64,000 bases of DNA from Azospirillum sp. TSH64 (GCF_003116035.1 NZ_LGQW01000015.1:1681876-1745875), one strand, 5' to 3'. Shown: positions 48,189 through 61,681, numbered from the stretch's first letter. Notes: a model not told the origin generated them from the sequence alone. Made by a program: numbers and translations.

Positions 48189-49213
48189 GTTGGGTCCGTC
48201 CTGTGCAGCAGCGAGGCGTCGCCGTAGCTGAAGAAGCGATAGTCGGTGTCGATGGCATGCCCATAGGCCGCCCGCATGCGGTCATAGCCGGCGAAGGCGC
48301 AGACCAGCATGAACAGGGTCGATTTCGGCAGGTGGAAGTTGGTCCACAGGAGATCGACGATGCGGAAGCGGTAGCCGGGGGTGATGAAGATGTCGGTGTC
48401 GCCGCTGAAGGGGACCAGCGTCCCGTCCGTCCGGCCCGCCGTCTCCAGGATGCGCAGAGCCGTGGTGCCGACCGAGACGATCCGGCCGCCGGCCTTGCGA
48501 GTCTCGTTCACCGCGGCGGCGGTGTCGGCTGAGATCTCGCCCCACTCGCTGTGCATCTTGTGGTCGGCGATGTCGTCGACCTTCACCGGCAGGAAGGTGC
48601 CGGCCCCGACATGCAGCGTCACCGGCACCCGCCGCACGCCGCGCTCGTCCAGCGCCGCCAGCAGGTCGGGCGTGAAGTGCAGCCCGGCCGTTGGAGCGGC
48701 GACGGCACCCTCGCGGGCGGCGAAGACGGTCTGGTAATCGGCGTTGTCGCCCTCGTCGGCCTTGCGGCGGATGTAGGGCGGCAGCGGCATCCGGCCATGG
48801 CGGTGCAGCGCCTCCATGAGATCAGCCCCGCCGGCGGAGAAGCGCAGCCGCACCTCCATGCCGTCCTTGGCGATCACCTCGGCGCTGAAGTCATCCGCTA
48901 TGACGATGGTGTCGCCGGGCTTCAGCCGCTTGCCGGGTTTGGAGAAGGTTGCCCATTCCCGTTCGCCCAGCCGCTTGTGCAGCGTGATCTCCACCGCCAC
49001 CTCGCCGCGCCGGCCGTCGAGCCGGGCCGGGATGACGCGGGTGTCGTTGACGACCATCAGGTCGCCCGGCTGCAACAGCGCCGGCAGGTCCCGCACGATG
49101 AAGTCGCGCAAGGTGGAGCCCACCTCCAGCAGGCGGGCGGCGTCACGCGGCCGGACGGGATGCTCGGCGATCCGGTCGGGCGGCAGGTCGAAGTCGAAAT
49201 CGGCGGTCTTCAT
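48185..49213 (-). CDS. queA: S-adenosylmethionine:tRNA ribosyltransferase-isomerase
   Basis: Transfers and rearranges the ribosyl group of S-adenosylmethionine onto preQ1-modified tRNA, giving epoxyqueuosine. The 342-aa product starts [20 protein letters not shown] and contains [15 protein letters not shown]-type and [12 protein letters not shown] motifs and the C-terminal [18 protein letters not shown]. First gene of the que operon; it overlaps tgt by 4 bp. No Shine-Dalgarno precedes the ATG, and a -10-like box lies only 12-17 bp upstream, so it may be translated from a leaderless message. Confidence 0.95.
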   Translation of the reverse strand: MKTADFDFDLPPDRIAEHPVRPRDAARLLEVGSTLRDFIVRDLPALLQPGDLMVVNDTRVIPARLDGRRGEVAVEITLHKRLGEREWATFSKPGKRLKPGDTIVIADDFSAEVIAKDGMEVRLRFSAGGADLMEALHRHGRMPLPPYIRRKADEGDNADYQTVFAAREGAVAAPTAGLHFTPDLLAALDERGVRRVPVTLHVGAGTFLPVKVDDIADHKMHSEWGEISADTAAAVNETRKAGGRIVSVGTTALRILETAGRTDGTLVPFSGDTDIFITPGYRFRIVDLLWTNFHLPKSTLFMLVCAFAGYDRMRAAYGHAIDTDYRFFSYGDASLLHRTDPT

Positions 49214-49224
49214 GGGAGGGGCAA

Positions 49225-49254
49225 GCTATAGACTGAACCGCCCCTCGTTGTGAA
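49225..49254 (-). promoter_or_regulatory. promoter candidate for the que operon
   Basis: On the minus strand TTCACA (49254-49249) and TATAGC (49230-49225) are 18 bp apart. The predicted start near 49218 is only about 5 nt before the queA ATG (49213). No preQ1 riboswitch is visible, and there is no room for one. Confidence 0.45.
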
Positions 49255-49311
49255 GGGACAGGAACGGGACACAGTCCTGCTGGCCCGGCCCCGTTCCGAT
49301 CCGCAGCCTTC

Positions 49312-51033
49312 TCACGCCGCGCGCAGCTGCGACAGGAACTCGGCAAGCTGACGCTCCATCGCCACCGCTTCCTGCGATAGGGTGGTGGAGGCGTTCAGCA
49401 CATTCTTGGCGGCGGTGCCGGTTTCCCCCGCGGCAGCCGACACGCCGGTGATGTTGTGGTTCACGTCGCGGGTGCCGGTGGAGGCCTGCTGGGCGTTGCG
49501 GGCGATCTCCCCGGTCGCGGCGGCCTGCTGCGAAACCGCTCCGGCAATGCCGGATGATATCTCGTTCATCGATTCTATGACGCGCGTGATGCCCTGGATG
49601 TCGGAGACGGCCTCGCCGGTGGCGGCCTGGATGGCGGTGATCTGGGCGGAGATCTCCTCCGTCGCCTTGCCGGTCTGGTTGGCGAGATTCTTCACCTCGC
49701 TCGCCACCACGGCAAATCCCTTGCCGGCCTCTCCCGCCCGCGCGGCTTCGATGGTGGCGTTCAGCGCCAGCAGGTTGGTTTGCGAGGCGATGGAGTTGAT
49801 CAGCTGGACCACGTCGCCGACCTGCCGGGCCGCGGCAGCCAACCCATCGACCTTGGCGTTGGCATGCCGTGCGCGTTCCACCGCCTCTTCTGCGATGCCC
49901 GTCGACTGCGATACCTGGCGGCCGATCTCCCCGACCGATGCCGACAGTTCCTCCGCCGCCGCGGCGACCGTCTCGACGCTAGCCGATGTCTGCTGGGTTG
50001 CGGCGGCGACCGCTTCCGACCGGAGATTGGTCTGGTCCGCCGTGTCGGTCATCATCTTCGCGGCCTGTTGCAGCACCCGCGCCTCGTCGGCGACCGTACG
50101 CAGAATGCCGCCTATTCTCTGTTCCAGCCGGTCGGCCAGTTGGCGCATGGCCTGGATGCGCTCTTCCTCCGCCCGCAGGTCGGCGTTGCGCTGCTCCTCC
50201 TCCAGCCGGCGTTTTTCGATGGCATTGCCTTTGAAGACGACAAGCGCCGATGCCATGGCTCCGATTTCGTCGGATCGACCTTGAGCCGGCACGATCACGG
50301 CGGTATCGCCGTCGGCCAGACGATGCATCGCGTCGGTCATGGCGGACAGTGGACGGGTGACGCCGCGCGTCATCATGATGGCGGTGCCCAGACAGGCGGC
50401 CAACCCGATCAGGCCGCCGGCAATCACCACCAGCTTCAGCGAATCGACATCGGCCCGCACGGTGTCGATCGACCGGTTCAGCTTGGCGATCTCCGCGGCG
50501 GCGGCCGTATCGGTCTTGCTGACCAGCGCTTCCAGACTGTCGGTGATGGCTTCCGCCGTCTTGTCGAACTCGCCCATCAGACGGTTGCCGCCAGCCGGAC
50601 CGTCGGCGATGAACGCCTCGGCCATCCGCTTGCCGGTGTCGTAATAAGGGGCGAACGCGCCTGCCGTCTCGCGCAGCGCCTCCTGAATGTCGGTCAGGCC
50701 GAGCGTGGAGGCGAGCGCCGCGGCACGCGCGATCTCGGCCCTGAACCTTTCGGCATGCTCGGCGGCCTTGGCCGGACCGTCATCCAGCCCGTCGAGCCCG
50801 CGGGTGGCGGACACATCGGTCAGCCATTGCTGAACCTGAATGACGTGGATCTGGATTTCCTTGATCGACTTGACCAGTTCCAGACCATTTTCGGTCACGC
50901 GGTCGGACGAGCTTTCCATGGTGTTCAGCGAGTCGTGCTCCTCGCTCACCGTCATCCAGGTCGCCGCCATCGAGAACAGCAGGATGGCTGCAATCAGGGC
51001 CATTGCGATCGACAGTCTGCGCTTGATCGACAT
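49312..51033 (-). CDS. methyl-accepting chemotaxis protein, 573 aa
   Basis: Second chemoreceptor, of conventional size. Helix 1 is about 8-28, a four-helix-bundle-like periplasmic sensor about 30-195, helix 2 about 198-219, then HAMP ([18 protein letters not shown] region) and the signalling domain with [20 protein letters not shown]. It ends in a soluble tail without a CheR pentapeptide. Upstream on the minus strand is a 250-bp, relatively AT-rich leader without an obvious flagellar-type promoter. Ligand unknown. Confidence 0.93.
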   Translation of the reverse strand: MSIKRRLSIAMALIAAILLFSMAATWMTVSEEHDSLNTMESSSDRVTENGLELVKSIKEIQIHVIQVQQWLTDVSATRGLDGLDDGPAKAAEHAERFRAEIARAAALASTLGLTDIQEALRETAGAFAPYYDTGKRMAEAFIADGPAGGNRLMGEFDKTAEAITDSLEALVSKTDTAAAAEIAKLNRSIDTVRADVDSLKLVVIAGGLIGLAACLGTAIMMTRGVTRPLSAMTDAMHRLADGDTAVIVPAQGRSDEIGAMASALVVFKGNAIEKRRLEEEQRNADLRAEEERIQAMRQLADRLEQRIGGILRTVADEARVLQQAAKMMTDTADQTNLRSEAVAAATQQTSASVETVAAAAEELSASVGEIGRQVSQSTGIAEEAVERARHANAKVDGLAAAARQVGDVVQLINSIASQTNLLALNATIEAARAGEAGKGFAVVASEVKNLANQTGKATEEISAQITAIQAATGEAVSDIQGITRVIESMNEISSGIAGAVSQQAAATGEIARNAQQASTGTRDVNHNITGVSAAAGETGTAAKNVLNASTTLSQEAVAMERQLAEFLSQLRAA

Positions 51034-51284
51034 TCCTATGTTTCCCTCGCTGAAATCCGCTGATTTGGATCAGGCCGGACGAAGCGGAGGGTCGACGGAC
51101 CCGCTGTCAGGCATGCTGTTTTTGAATAAGTGATCAATAACGATGCTGTCGAGCGGTTCCGTTCGCGTTCAAACAGAAAGCCATAAAAATCCGTACAGGG
51201 TTCAGAAAGATTTCCGGATGGTTTTGTCTTTATATTGATTGGTCAGTCATTGAGTGAGCGGCCGGGGGTAATTGCGATTTATTC

Positions 51285-52631
51285 TCAGTCCGCTGGAGGC
51301 AATCCTTGGGCCGTCAGCGCTTCCTCCTGCCGCGCCGCCAGCGCATTCACGTCGAAGTCGCGGATCAGCCCCTGGAACATCTGGTACCAGTTCAGCTCCG
51401 CTTTCAGATGCAGGAAGACCGAGCCCAGCCCGACCGCGGCGCGGTCCATGAAGACGAACTCCCGCGGGATTTCCACGCCGCCGACGCGGCGCAGTTCGGC
51501 ATGGACCTTGCCCGCCGTCTCGCGGCCGTAATGGCCGCCGTTGGTCTCCTCGATCTTGCGCTGGCGGTCCTCCATGATCGGGGCATAGACGAAGCGCGCC
51601 CAGATGTTCAGCACGTCGACCAGCTCGTTCGACGGGTTGACGAAACCCCAGGTGCGGTAGGCCTCCACCGCCTGCTCGCGGTTGTCGGTGCGCAGCGCAT
51701 TGTAGAGGTCGATCACGCCCTTGACGAAGCTGGGCTTGAAGACGCGGATGCAGCCGAAATCGAGCAGGTTGATCGAGCGGTCGGGCCGGACCGTGTAGTT
51801 GCCCAGATGCGGGTCGCCGTGGATGACGCCGTAATTATAGAAGGGCACATACCAGGCCCGGAACATGTTCATCGCCAGTTCGTCGCGCGCCTCCGGATGT
51901 TCGGCGACGAAGTCCAGGATCTTGCGGCCATGCACCCATCCCATGGTCAGCAGCCGCTTGCTCGACAGCTCCGGCACCACGTCCGGCACATGGACGCCGG
52001 GCGTGCCGGCCAGCATGGACTGATAAAGGCGGGTGTGCTTCGCCTCGCGCTCGTAATCCAGCTCCTCGCGCAGGCGGGCGCCGATCTCCTTCTGGATCTG
52101 GCGGGTGGAGATGGCGCTGTCGGTGCGCTCGAAGATCGCGAAGATCAGGCCAAGCTGCCGCAGGTCGGCTTCCACCGCCGAGGCCATGTCGGGATATTGC
52201 AGCTTGCAGGCAAGCTCCCGCCCGTCCGGCCCGATGGCCTTATGGACCTGACCCAGCGACGCGGCGGCGGCGGCGGTGTGCTCGAAGCTCTGGAAGCGCG
52301 ACTGCCAGCTGGGGCCAAGCTCGCTCGCCATCCGACGCTTGACGAAGGGCCAGCCCATCGACGGCGCGTCGGCCTGCAACTGCGCCAGTTCCTGGGTGTA
52401 TTCCTTCGGCAGGGCGTCGGGGATGGTCGAGAGGATCTGCGCCACCTTCATCAGCGGCCCTTTCAGCCCGCCGAGTGCGGCCCGCAGTTCCGCCGCGTGG
52501 CGCTCCCGCTCCACGCGGATTCCCAGCACGCGTTCGCCCGCCAGCCGCGCGGCCAGCCCGCCAACGGCGGTGCCGACCCGCGCATACCGCGCGACCCGTC
52601 CGCCCCATGTGTTCTCATCGTGTTCCGGCAT
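51285..52631 (-). CDS. ABC1/AarF/UbiB-family atypical kinase
   Basis: Member of the family linked to ubiquinone synthesis and lipid homeostasis. The family motifs are present: the KxGQ-like KVAQILSTIPDALP near the N-terminus, the Ala-rich nucleotide loop AAAAASLGQVHKA, ELACKLQYP with the conserved Lys, GVIHGDPHLGNY as catalytic loop, and LLDFGCIRVF. The Gly of KxGQ is Ala here. ATG 52631 gives 448 aa; a GTG two codons earlier (52637) sits closer to GGAGG. No ubi genes are nearby. Confidence 0.88.
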   Translation of the reverse strand: MPEHDENTWGGRVARYARVGTAVGGLAARLAGERVLGIRVERERHAAELRAALGGLKGPLMKVAQILSTIPDALPKEYTQELAQLQADAPSMGWPFVKRRMASELGPSWQSRFQSFEHTAAAAASLGQVHKAIGPDGRELACKLQYPDMASAVEADLRQLGLIFAIFERTDSAISTRQIQKEIGARLREELDYEREAKHTRLYQSMLAGTPGVHVPDVVPELSSKRLLTMGWVHGRKILDFVAEHPEARDELAMNMFRAWYVPFYNYGVIHGDPHLGNYTVRPDRSINLLDFGCIRVFKPSFVKGVIDLYNALRTDNREQAVEAYRTWGFVNPSNELVDVLNIWARFVYAPIMEDRQRKIEETNGGHYGRETAGKVHAELRRVGGVEIPREFVFMDRAAVGLGSVFLHLKAELNWYQMFQGLIRDFDVNALAARQEEALTAQGLPPAD

Positions 52632-52735
52632 GCCCACAAGGTGGGTTCGCCTCCGGCAAAAGGCCAGCCCCCGCCCGTTCGGAGACCGCCGACGGACTGC
52701 CTCCGAAAGGCGCTGCGACGCAGCATGCGATTTTC

Positions 52736-53040
52736 TTGACAGCTCTGTGAAAGGAGCGCAGGCTTCCTCTTACAGTAATCAACACCGAGGTGAAGTGAGC
52801 GAGCATCGGAAACGCCTTACCGTTGAAGCGGTTAGCTTGAGCGGAACAGTAGAGACCGATACCAGGGAGGGTGAGTAAGATCATGACTCCACCGGCGCTT
52901 ACCTGATTACGCCGATCTGTTCGGCCGATATGACTGAGGTTTCAGTTCCGAATTCTTTCGCCTGATTGGCGACTTCATCCGGGCCGTAGATGCCCGCTGC
53001 GAAAGCCCTCGCTTCCTATCGGAGCGAGGGCTTTTGTTTT
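52736..53040 (+). ncRNA. candidate non-coding RNA
   Basis: A strong plus-strand intrinsic terminator (12-bp stem plus T-tract) has no plus-strand coding gene upstream for more than 2 kb, so it must end something else. Upstream are small stems such as ACTGA-GGTT-TCAGT (52933-52946) and TCGCC-TGATT-GGCGA (52958-52972), and TTGACA at 52736. The -10 box is unclear, so the 5' end is unknown. It lacks recognisable tmRNA, RNase P RNA or SRP RNA core sequences. An unannotated small RNA is the best reading. Confidence 0.35.
53002..53040 (+). terminator. strong orphan terminator
   Basis: AAAGCCCTCGCT (53002-53013) pairs perfectly with AGCGAGGGCTTT (53023-53034), followed by TGTTTT. There is no plus-strand gene immediately upstream. 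It also insulates the binding-protein gene from upstream transcription. Confidence 0.85.
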
Positions 53041-53218
53041 GCCAGGAGCGTAATTCCCATCCCAGGGCGGGAAAGAACACAGATCCCGGCAATACGTTTC
53101 AAACGATACTGTTTGCATATGAAATCAAATCCCGCTATCCACGGAACCGAACGGTGCGGCAGGACGCCGCAGGTCGGCGTGCGCACCCGTCACACGAAAA
53201 GAGGATGGGGAGGATCGC

Positions 53219-54442
53219 ATGGGTCGGTTGCTAAAGCCTTTCGCGCTGGCGGCGCTGCTCGCGACGACGGCGTTGTCCGCTGCCGCGGTGTCGGCTCAAG
53301 CCCAGACCGCCAAGCCGGTGCGAATCGGCGTGCTGGCGGACGAGGCCGGGTTCGCGTCCGACATCGGCGGCAAGGGTGCCGTGCTCGCCACCCGGATGGC
53401 GGTTGAGGATTTCGGCGGCAATGTGCTTGGCCGGCCGGTCGAGGTGCTGTCGGCCGACATGCAGAACAAGCCGGACGTGGCCTCCAACATCGTCCGCAGC
53501 TGGTTCGACGTCGACGGCGTCGACATGGTGACCGACATTCCGGTCTCCTCCGTCGCCCTGGCGGTGCAGGCGGTCGCGCGCGAAAAGAAAAAGGTGCTGA
53601 TGATCAGCGCCGCGACAACCACCGAGCTGACCAATTCGCAATGCTCGCCCTACAGCATCCACTGGGCCGACGACACCGCGTCGCTGGCCGTTGGCACGAC
53701 CAAGGCGGTCGTGCAGTCGGGCGGCACCAGCTGGTACTTCATCACTGCCGACTTCGCCTTCGGCACGGCGATGGAGAAGGCGGCGACCGACGCGATCAAA
53801 CAGGCCGGCGGCACCGTCGTCGGCGGCGTACGCCATCCGATGGGCACCAGCGATTTCGGCTCCTACCTGCTGAGCGCCCAGGGCAGCGGCGCCAAGGTGG
53901 TGGCGCTCGCCAATGTGGGGGCGGAGACCATCGGCACCATCAAGCAGGCTGGTGAATTCGGCCTGACCGAGTCCGGCCAGCGGCTGGTCGGCTATATCGT
54001 CTTCATCACCGACATCCATTCGCTGGGTCTCGACCTCGCCAAGGGGCTCTATGTCACCAGCGGCTTCTATTGGGACCGCAACGACCAGACCCGGGCATGG
54101 TCCAAGCGCTTCTTCGAGCGCCACGGCAAGATGCCGACCAAGGAGCAGGCCAACACTTACCTCGCCACCCTGCATTGGCTGAAGGGGGTGAAAGCGGCGG
54201 GCACCACCGAGTCCGAGGCGGTCACCGCCGCGATGAAGGCGATGCCGACCGACTATTTCGGCACCCCCGGCAGCATCCGCAAGGACGGCCGCGTGCTGTA
54301 CGATCTTGAGCTGTACCAGGTGAAGAGCCCGGCGGAGAGCAAGGCGCCGTGGGACTATTACAAGCAGGTCCGCAGCATTCCGGCGGCGGAAGCCTTCCTG
54401 CCGGTTGAAACCAGCAGCTGCCCCTTTGTGAAAGCCCAGTGA
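53219..54442 (+). CDS. LivJ-type ABC transporter substrate-binding protein
   Basis: Periplasmic binding protein, 407 aa, of the branched-chain amino-acid/amide class. A signal peptide spans about residues 1-30 (ends SAQAQT). The mature protein starts KPVRIGVLADEAGFASDIGG and shows the two-lobe type I pattern with ADFAFGTAMEKAA and SGFYWDRNDQTR. No permease or ATPase gene is adjacent, so it must work with a transporter encoded elsewhere or as a sensor ligand carrier. A GGGGAGGA ribosome site precedes the ATG. Confidence 0.9.
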   Translation: MGRLLKPFALAALLATTALSAAAVSAQAQTAKPVRIGVLADEAGFASDIGGKGAVLATRMAVEDFGGNVLGRPVEVLSADMQNKPDVASNIVRSWFDVDGVDMVTDIPVSSVALAVQAVAREKKKVLMISAATTTELTNSQCSPYSIHWADDTASLAVGTTKAVVQSGGTSWYFITADFAFGTAMEKAATDAIKQAGGTVVGGVRHPMGTSDFGSYLLSAQGSGAKVVALANVGAETIGTIKQAGEFGLTESGQRLVGYIVFITDIHSLGLDLAKGLYVTSGFYWDRNDQTRAWSKRFFERHGKMPTKEQANTYLATLHWLKGVKAAGTTESEAVTAAMKAMPTDYFGTPGSIRKDGRVLYDLELYQVKSPAESKAPWDYYKQVRSIPAAEAFLPVETSSCPFVKAQ

Positions 54443-54471
54443 CTGGCGCAGAGGTGACCTGCGGGTCGCCG

Positions 54472-54506
54472 CCGGCGGAAACCGAGTCGAGAGGGGTTCC
54501 CGCCGG
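54472..54506 (+). terminator. hairpin after the LivJ-type gene
   Basis: CCGGCGGAAACC (54472-54483) pairs with GGTTCCCGCCGG (54495-54506) over 12 bp with one wobble. There is no T-tract, so it may be an mRNA-stabilising 3' stem rather than a full terminator. Confidence 0.4.
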
Positions 54507-54555
54507 ACTGCGATCCGGGTTACACTCCGCTCTTTAGGCGCTGCGGGGACGGTAC

Positions 54556-55578
54556 GTGGATCTACAGGTGCAAAGCGAGCGGCAGAACGACACCGGACGG
54601 TTGCGTTCGTCGGCGCTGGTGCGCCCGGTCTTCGCCGCGCTGGACCTCGGCACCAACAATTGCCGCCTGCTGATCGCCAAGTCGGCGCCGGGTGGCTTCC
54701 GCGTCATCGACGCCTTTTCCCGCATCGTCCGCCTGGGCGAGGGGCTGAGCCGCAACGACCATCTGTCGGAGCCCGCGATGGAGCGCACCATCGCGGCTCT
54801 GCGCGTCTGCGGCTCCAAGATCGAGCGTCGCGGCTGCACCGCCGTCCGCGCCGTCGGGACCGAGGCCTGCCGCCGCGCCAGCAACACCGCTGCCTTCGTC
54901 GAGACGGTGGAGCGCGAGACCGGTATCCCCTTGGAAATCATCTCCAGCGAGGAGGAGGGACGGTTGGCGCTGGCCGGCTGCGCCGCATTGCTGGAGCCGA
55001 CCCATCCCTATGCCATCGTCTTCGACATCGGTGGCGGCTCGACCGAGCTGATGTGGCTGCAGGTGGAAAAGGGCAGGGCGCCGCGCCTGCTCGACCAGAC
55101 CTCCATCCGTTGCGGCGTCATCGGCCTGACCGAGGAATATGGCGGCCCCAACGTCACCCGCGCCAACTACATCCAGATGGTGGAGGCGGTCGCCGACGCC
55201 ATCGCCCCGTTCGAGGCGCGCAACCGCATCGAGAGCCGCGTCGCCGCCGGCAAGGTGCAGATGCTCGGCACCTCGGGCACGGTGACGACGCTGGCCGGCG
55301 TGCATCTGGGGCTGTGCCGTTACGACCGCCGGGCGGTGGACGGCAGCTATCTGCGGGTCGACCACGCCCGCGCGGTGATCGACCATCTGGTCGCACAGGA
55401 TTTCGACGGCCGCGCCCGCCATCCCTGCATCGGCCAGGACCGTGCCGATCTGGTGGTCGCCGGCTGCGCCGTTCTGGACGCGCTGTGCGACGTCTGGCCG
55501 GTGGAGCGGCTGCGCATCGCCGACCGCGGCTTGCGGGAAGGAATTCTGGTGGACCTGATCGGGGCCGCCGGCGAATGA
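54556..55578 (+). CDS. ppx: Ppx/GppA-family phosphatase
   Basis: Exopolyphosphatase/guanosine pentaphosphatase family, 340 aa. It is the short form with only the ASKHA catalytic domains: phosphate loop ALDLGTNNCRLLIAK near residues 32-46 and VFDIGGGSTELMW. The C-terminal HD-like domain of longer Ppx proteins is absent. The start is GTG. Polyphosphate versus pppGpp specificity cannot be told. It precedes rlmE, the usual alphaproteobacterial pair. Confidence 0.9.
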   Translation: MDLQVQSERQNDTGRLRSSALVRPVFAALDLGTNNCRLLIAKSAPGGFRVIDAFSRIVRLGEGLSRNDHLSEPAMERTIAALRVCGSKIERRGCTAVRAVGTEACRRASNTAAFVETVERETGIPLEIISSEEEGRLALAGCAALLEPTHPYAIVFDIGGGSTELMWLQVEKGRAPRLLDQTSIRCGVIGLTEEYGGPNVTRANYIQMVEAVADAIAPFEARNRIESRVAAGKVQMLGTSGTVTTLAGVHLGLCRYDRRAVDGSYLRVDHARAVIDHLVAQDFDGRARHPCIGQDRADLVVAGCAVLDALCDVWPVERLRIADRGLREGILVDLIGAAGE

Positions 55579-55661
55579 ACCGGTAACGACACCGGATGTA
55601 TGATCGGGCAGGTGGGGAAGGATTCCCGCCTGTGCCGGATGACCGAGGAACAGCAGCGATC

Positions 55662-56369
55662 ATGACCGAAAAGACTCCGTCGACGCGTCCGGGCGGACGC
55701 CGTGCCACGGTCCGTGTGAAGACCGCCGGCAAGCGCACGGAATCCTCCAAGCGCTGGCTGGAGCGCCACCTGAACGACCCCTATGTGGCCGAGGCGACCA
55801 AGCGCGGCTACCGCTCGCGCGCGGCGTTCAAGCTGTTGCAGCTGGACGAGAAGTTCCGCCTGCTCGCCCCCGGCAAGCGCGTGGTCGATCTCGGCGCCGC
55901 CCCCGGCGGCTGGACCCAGATCGCGGTGGAGCGGGTGCAGGCCGCGAAGGAGGGTTGGAAGGTCGTCGGTCTGGACATCCTGCCGATGGACCCGGTTCCC
56001 GGCGCCACCACCATGCAGGCCGACTTCCTGGAAGAGGGGGCGGCCGAGAAGCTGAAGGACGCGCTGGGCGGCCCGGCCGATCTGGTGCTGAGCGACATGG
56101 CCGCTCCCACCACCGGCCACCAGCAGACCGATCATCTGCGCATCATGGGTCTGGCAGAGGCCGCCTACGATTTCGCGGAGGAGGTGCTGGCCCCCGGCGG
56201 CGCCTTCGTCGCCAAGCTGTTCCAGGGTGGGGCCGAGCGCTCCCTGCTCGACCGGCTGCGGCGCGACTTCGCCGTGGTCAAGCACGCCAAGCCGCCGGCC
56301 AGCCGCGCGGAGTCGTCGGAGACCTATGTGGTCGCCACCGGCTTCCGCGGCGGCAACGTGAACGACTGA
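55662..56369 (+). CDS. rlmE: 23S rRNA (uridine-2'-O)-methyltransferase
   Basis: FtsJ/RrmJ-type enzyme that methylates U2552 in the 50S subunit. The 235-aa protein shows [15 protein letters not shown], the SAM loop [15 protein letters not shown], the acidic LVLSDMAAP and FVAKLFQGG with the catalytic Lys. The N-terminal 30 residues are basic and disordered. ATG 55662 is preferred to a start at 55596 that lacks family similarity. Confidence 0.94.
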   Translation: MTEKTPSTRPGGRRATVRVKTAGKRTESSKRWLERHLNDPYVAEATKRGYRSRAAFKLLQLDEKFRLLAPGKRVVDLGAAPGGWTQIAVERVQAAKEGWKVVGLDILPMDPVPGATTMQADFLEEGAAEKLKDALGGPADLVLSDMAAPTTGHQQTDHLRIMGLAEAAYDFAEEVLAPGGAFVAKLFQGGAERSLLDRLRRDFAVVKHAKPPASRAESSETYVVATGFRGGNVND

Positions 56370-57956
<1,587 letters not shown>

Positions 57957-57966
57957 CGGTGACTTC

Positions 57967-58008
57967 GGGAGCGTCGCCGCCGGCAGTCACCCGGCGGCGA
58001 CGCTTCCC
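57967..58008. terminator. long hairpin between convergent guaB and 57987-58523
   Basis: The arm at 57967-57983 pairs with 57991-58008 over 17 bp with one bulged base. No T-tract follows on the plus strand. The right arm encodes the last residues of the convergent protein, so the structure constrains that protein's C-terminus. Confidence 0.5.
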
Positions 58009-58523
58009 TCCGCCACCATCTTCCAGGGCTGCCACCCGCCCAGCCGCACGCCGACCGCAAGGCTGGTGAAGGGGATCCGCAGTTCGATGTCCCGCGGCTG
58101 GAAGAAGGTCAGCCGTTCCGGTTCACCCCGGTCGTCGAATTCCAGCCGGGCGCCTTTCGGTTCGGGCGCATACTCGTCGCTCATCACCTGCCAGATTTCC
58201 AGGTCGCTGCCATGGTTGGTGATCTTGTACTGGCCGCAGCGCCAAGTCGCCGCCTCGCCGACGCTGCCCTCCACGACCTTCTTGTCGCCTTCCATCCGCA
58301 CGTCGCCGACCCCGGCGGCCTCGCCCTTCATCGACGGGCCCTGCCGTTCGGCGCGGAACCCCAGCCGCAGCCAGGCAGAGCGGCTGTGCGGGATCAGCCG
58401 GCGCACAGTGCGTGCGTCGTCCGCTACGAAATGGTCGGGGTCGTCATAGAGGATGCGGTCCAGCGCGGCGGAGACGATCATACGGTCGTCGATGCGCAGG
58501 TCCGGTGCGGTGGCTTTGCTCAT
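57987..58523 (-). CDS. hypothetical protein, 178 aa
   Basis: Unrecognised soluble protein. The first part (DRILYDDPDHFVADDARTVR) is helical and acidic. The rest looks like a beta-rich domain (KKVVEGSVGEAATWRCGQYK, then LEFDDRGEPERLTFFQPRDI and RIPFTSLAVGVRLGGWQPWK). No signal peptide. Coding bias is clear. A TATACT-like box lies upstream on the minus strand but no -35 is obvious. Its C-terminus overlaps the guaB hairpin. Confidence 0.75.
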   Translation of the reverse strand: MSKATAPDLRIDDRMIVSAALDRILYDDPDHFVADDARTVRRLIPHSRSAWLRLGFRAERQGPSMKGEAAGVGDVRMEGDKKVVEGSVGEAATWRCGQYKITNHGSDLEIWQVMSDEYAPEPKGARLEFDDRGEPERLTFFQPRDIELRIPFTSLAVGVRLGGWQPWKMVAEGSVAAG

Positions 58524-58591
58524 CAGGCCAAGGGACTCCGAAGGGTGTGCCCATAGTATATAGGGACTTATGCCGCCCGTCGCCCTGATGA

Positions 58592-61051
<2,460 letters not shown>

Positions 61052-61264
61052 CCGACGCCGCATCGGACCTTCGCCAAAATGTCGCATCCCCGTTCGACCG
61101 GATTGACGGACGGGGATTGGCGGAGTGAGATCAGGAAACGCTTATAGTCAGAAGCGGAACGATGCCGGACAGGTGGACCGCCCCGAAAACGGGACGGCGC
61201 CGACGGGCGGTCAACGCCCGCACCCGCCTGCCCGGCTGCCAACGAAGGGGACGAAGGAAACGCC

Positions 61265-61681
61265 ATGGAGCCAATTCAGTGGTCGCGCTGGATGAGCGTG
61301 GGCAACGACGCACTGGACGAGGATCACCGCGTCCTGATCGCCATCGTCAATAAGCTGTACGATGACGAGAGCCGCCAGGACCCAGCCCTGATCGAAGCCA
61401 TCCTGGATGAGTTGATCGCCTACACCCGCCATCACTTCGCGGAGGAGGAGGCGCAGATGGAAAAGCTGAACTACCCGACCTTCGCCGCCCACAAGGCCCT
61501 GCACGACCGGCTGACCCGGCAGGTCGAAAGCTACCGCGACGAATTCCGCGCGGGTGGCAGCAGGATCAGCGGCGAAGAGGTGTTCCTGTTCTGCTCCGAC
61601 TGGCTGGGCAAGCACATCCTCAAGGAGGACACCCGCTTCGGAGAATATGCCGGCACTGGGGCGGAGATGGTGGCGGGGTAG
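61265..61681 (+). CDS. bacteriohemerythrin
   Basis: Oxygen-binding non-haem di-iron protein of 138 aa. Iron ligands in order: His in DEDHRVL, HHFAEEE (HxxxE), HKALHDR (HxxxH) and the C-terminal HILKEDT (HxxxxD). Single-domain forms are found in microaerophiles and may deliver or sense oxygen, which would suit this organism (inference). GGAAACGCC is a weak ribosome site. A hairpin (61086-61117) lies in the 213-bp leader after ligA. Confidence 0.93.
   Translation: MEPIQWSRWMSVGNDALDEDHRVLIAIVNKLYDDESRQDPALIEAILDELIAYTRHHFAEEEAQMEKLNYPTFAAHKALHDRLTRQVESYRDEFRAGGSRISGEEVFLFCSDWLGKHILKEDTRFGEYAGTGAEMVAG

Larger units (their letters stand above)
52638..53218. other. 581-bp gene-free region with structured RNA potential
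   Basis: Between the leftward kinase and the rightward binding protein. No frame has the local codon bias. Contents are a perfect TTGACA (52736-52741) on the plus strand, a run of small hairpins between about 52820 and 52972, and a strong plus-strand terminator at 53002-53040. The remaining 180 bp is the leader of the binding-protein gene with AT-rich patches around 53090-53130. Confidence 0.6.

Noticed and set aside
49214-49300. preQ1 riboswitch before queA
   Set aside because: No C-rich loop/A-rich tail arrangement is present, and the predicted start is almost at the ATG.
51034-51284. Flagellar-type (sigma-28) or -24/-12 promoter before the 573-aa chemoreceptor
   Set aside because: The closest match lacks the invariant GC at -12, and no TAAA-N15-GCCGATAA-like pair is present.
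52615-52884. An 89-codon minus-strand frame starting MILLTLPGIG in the gene-free region
   Set aside because: Third positions are not G/C-biased as in real neighbours, and it runs into the AarF-like gene in another frame. The region is better read as non-coding.
52736-53040. Identification of the candidate RNA as tmRNA, RNase P RNA, SRP RNA or 6S RNA
   Set aside because: The conserved core sequences of the first three are absent, and I could not build a convincing 6S-type long hairpin. Left as unidentified.
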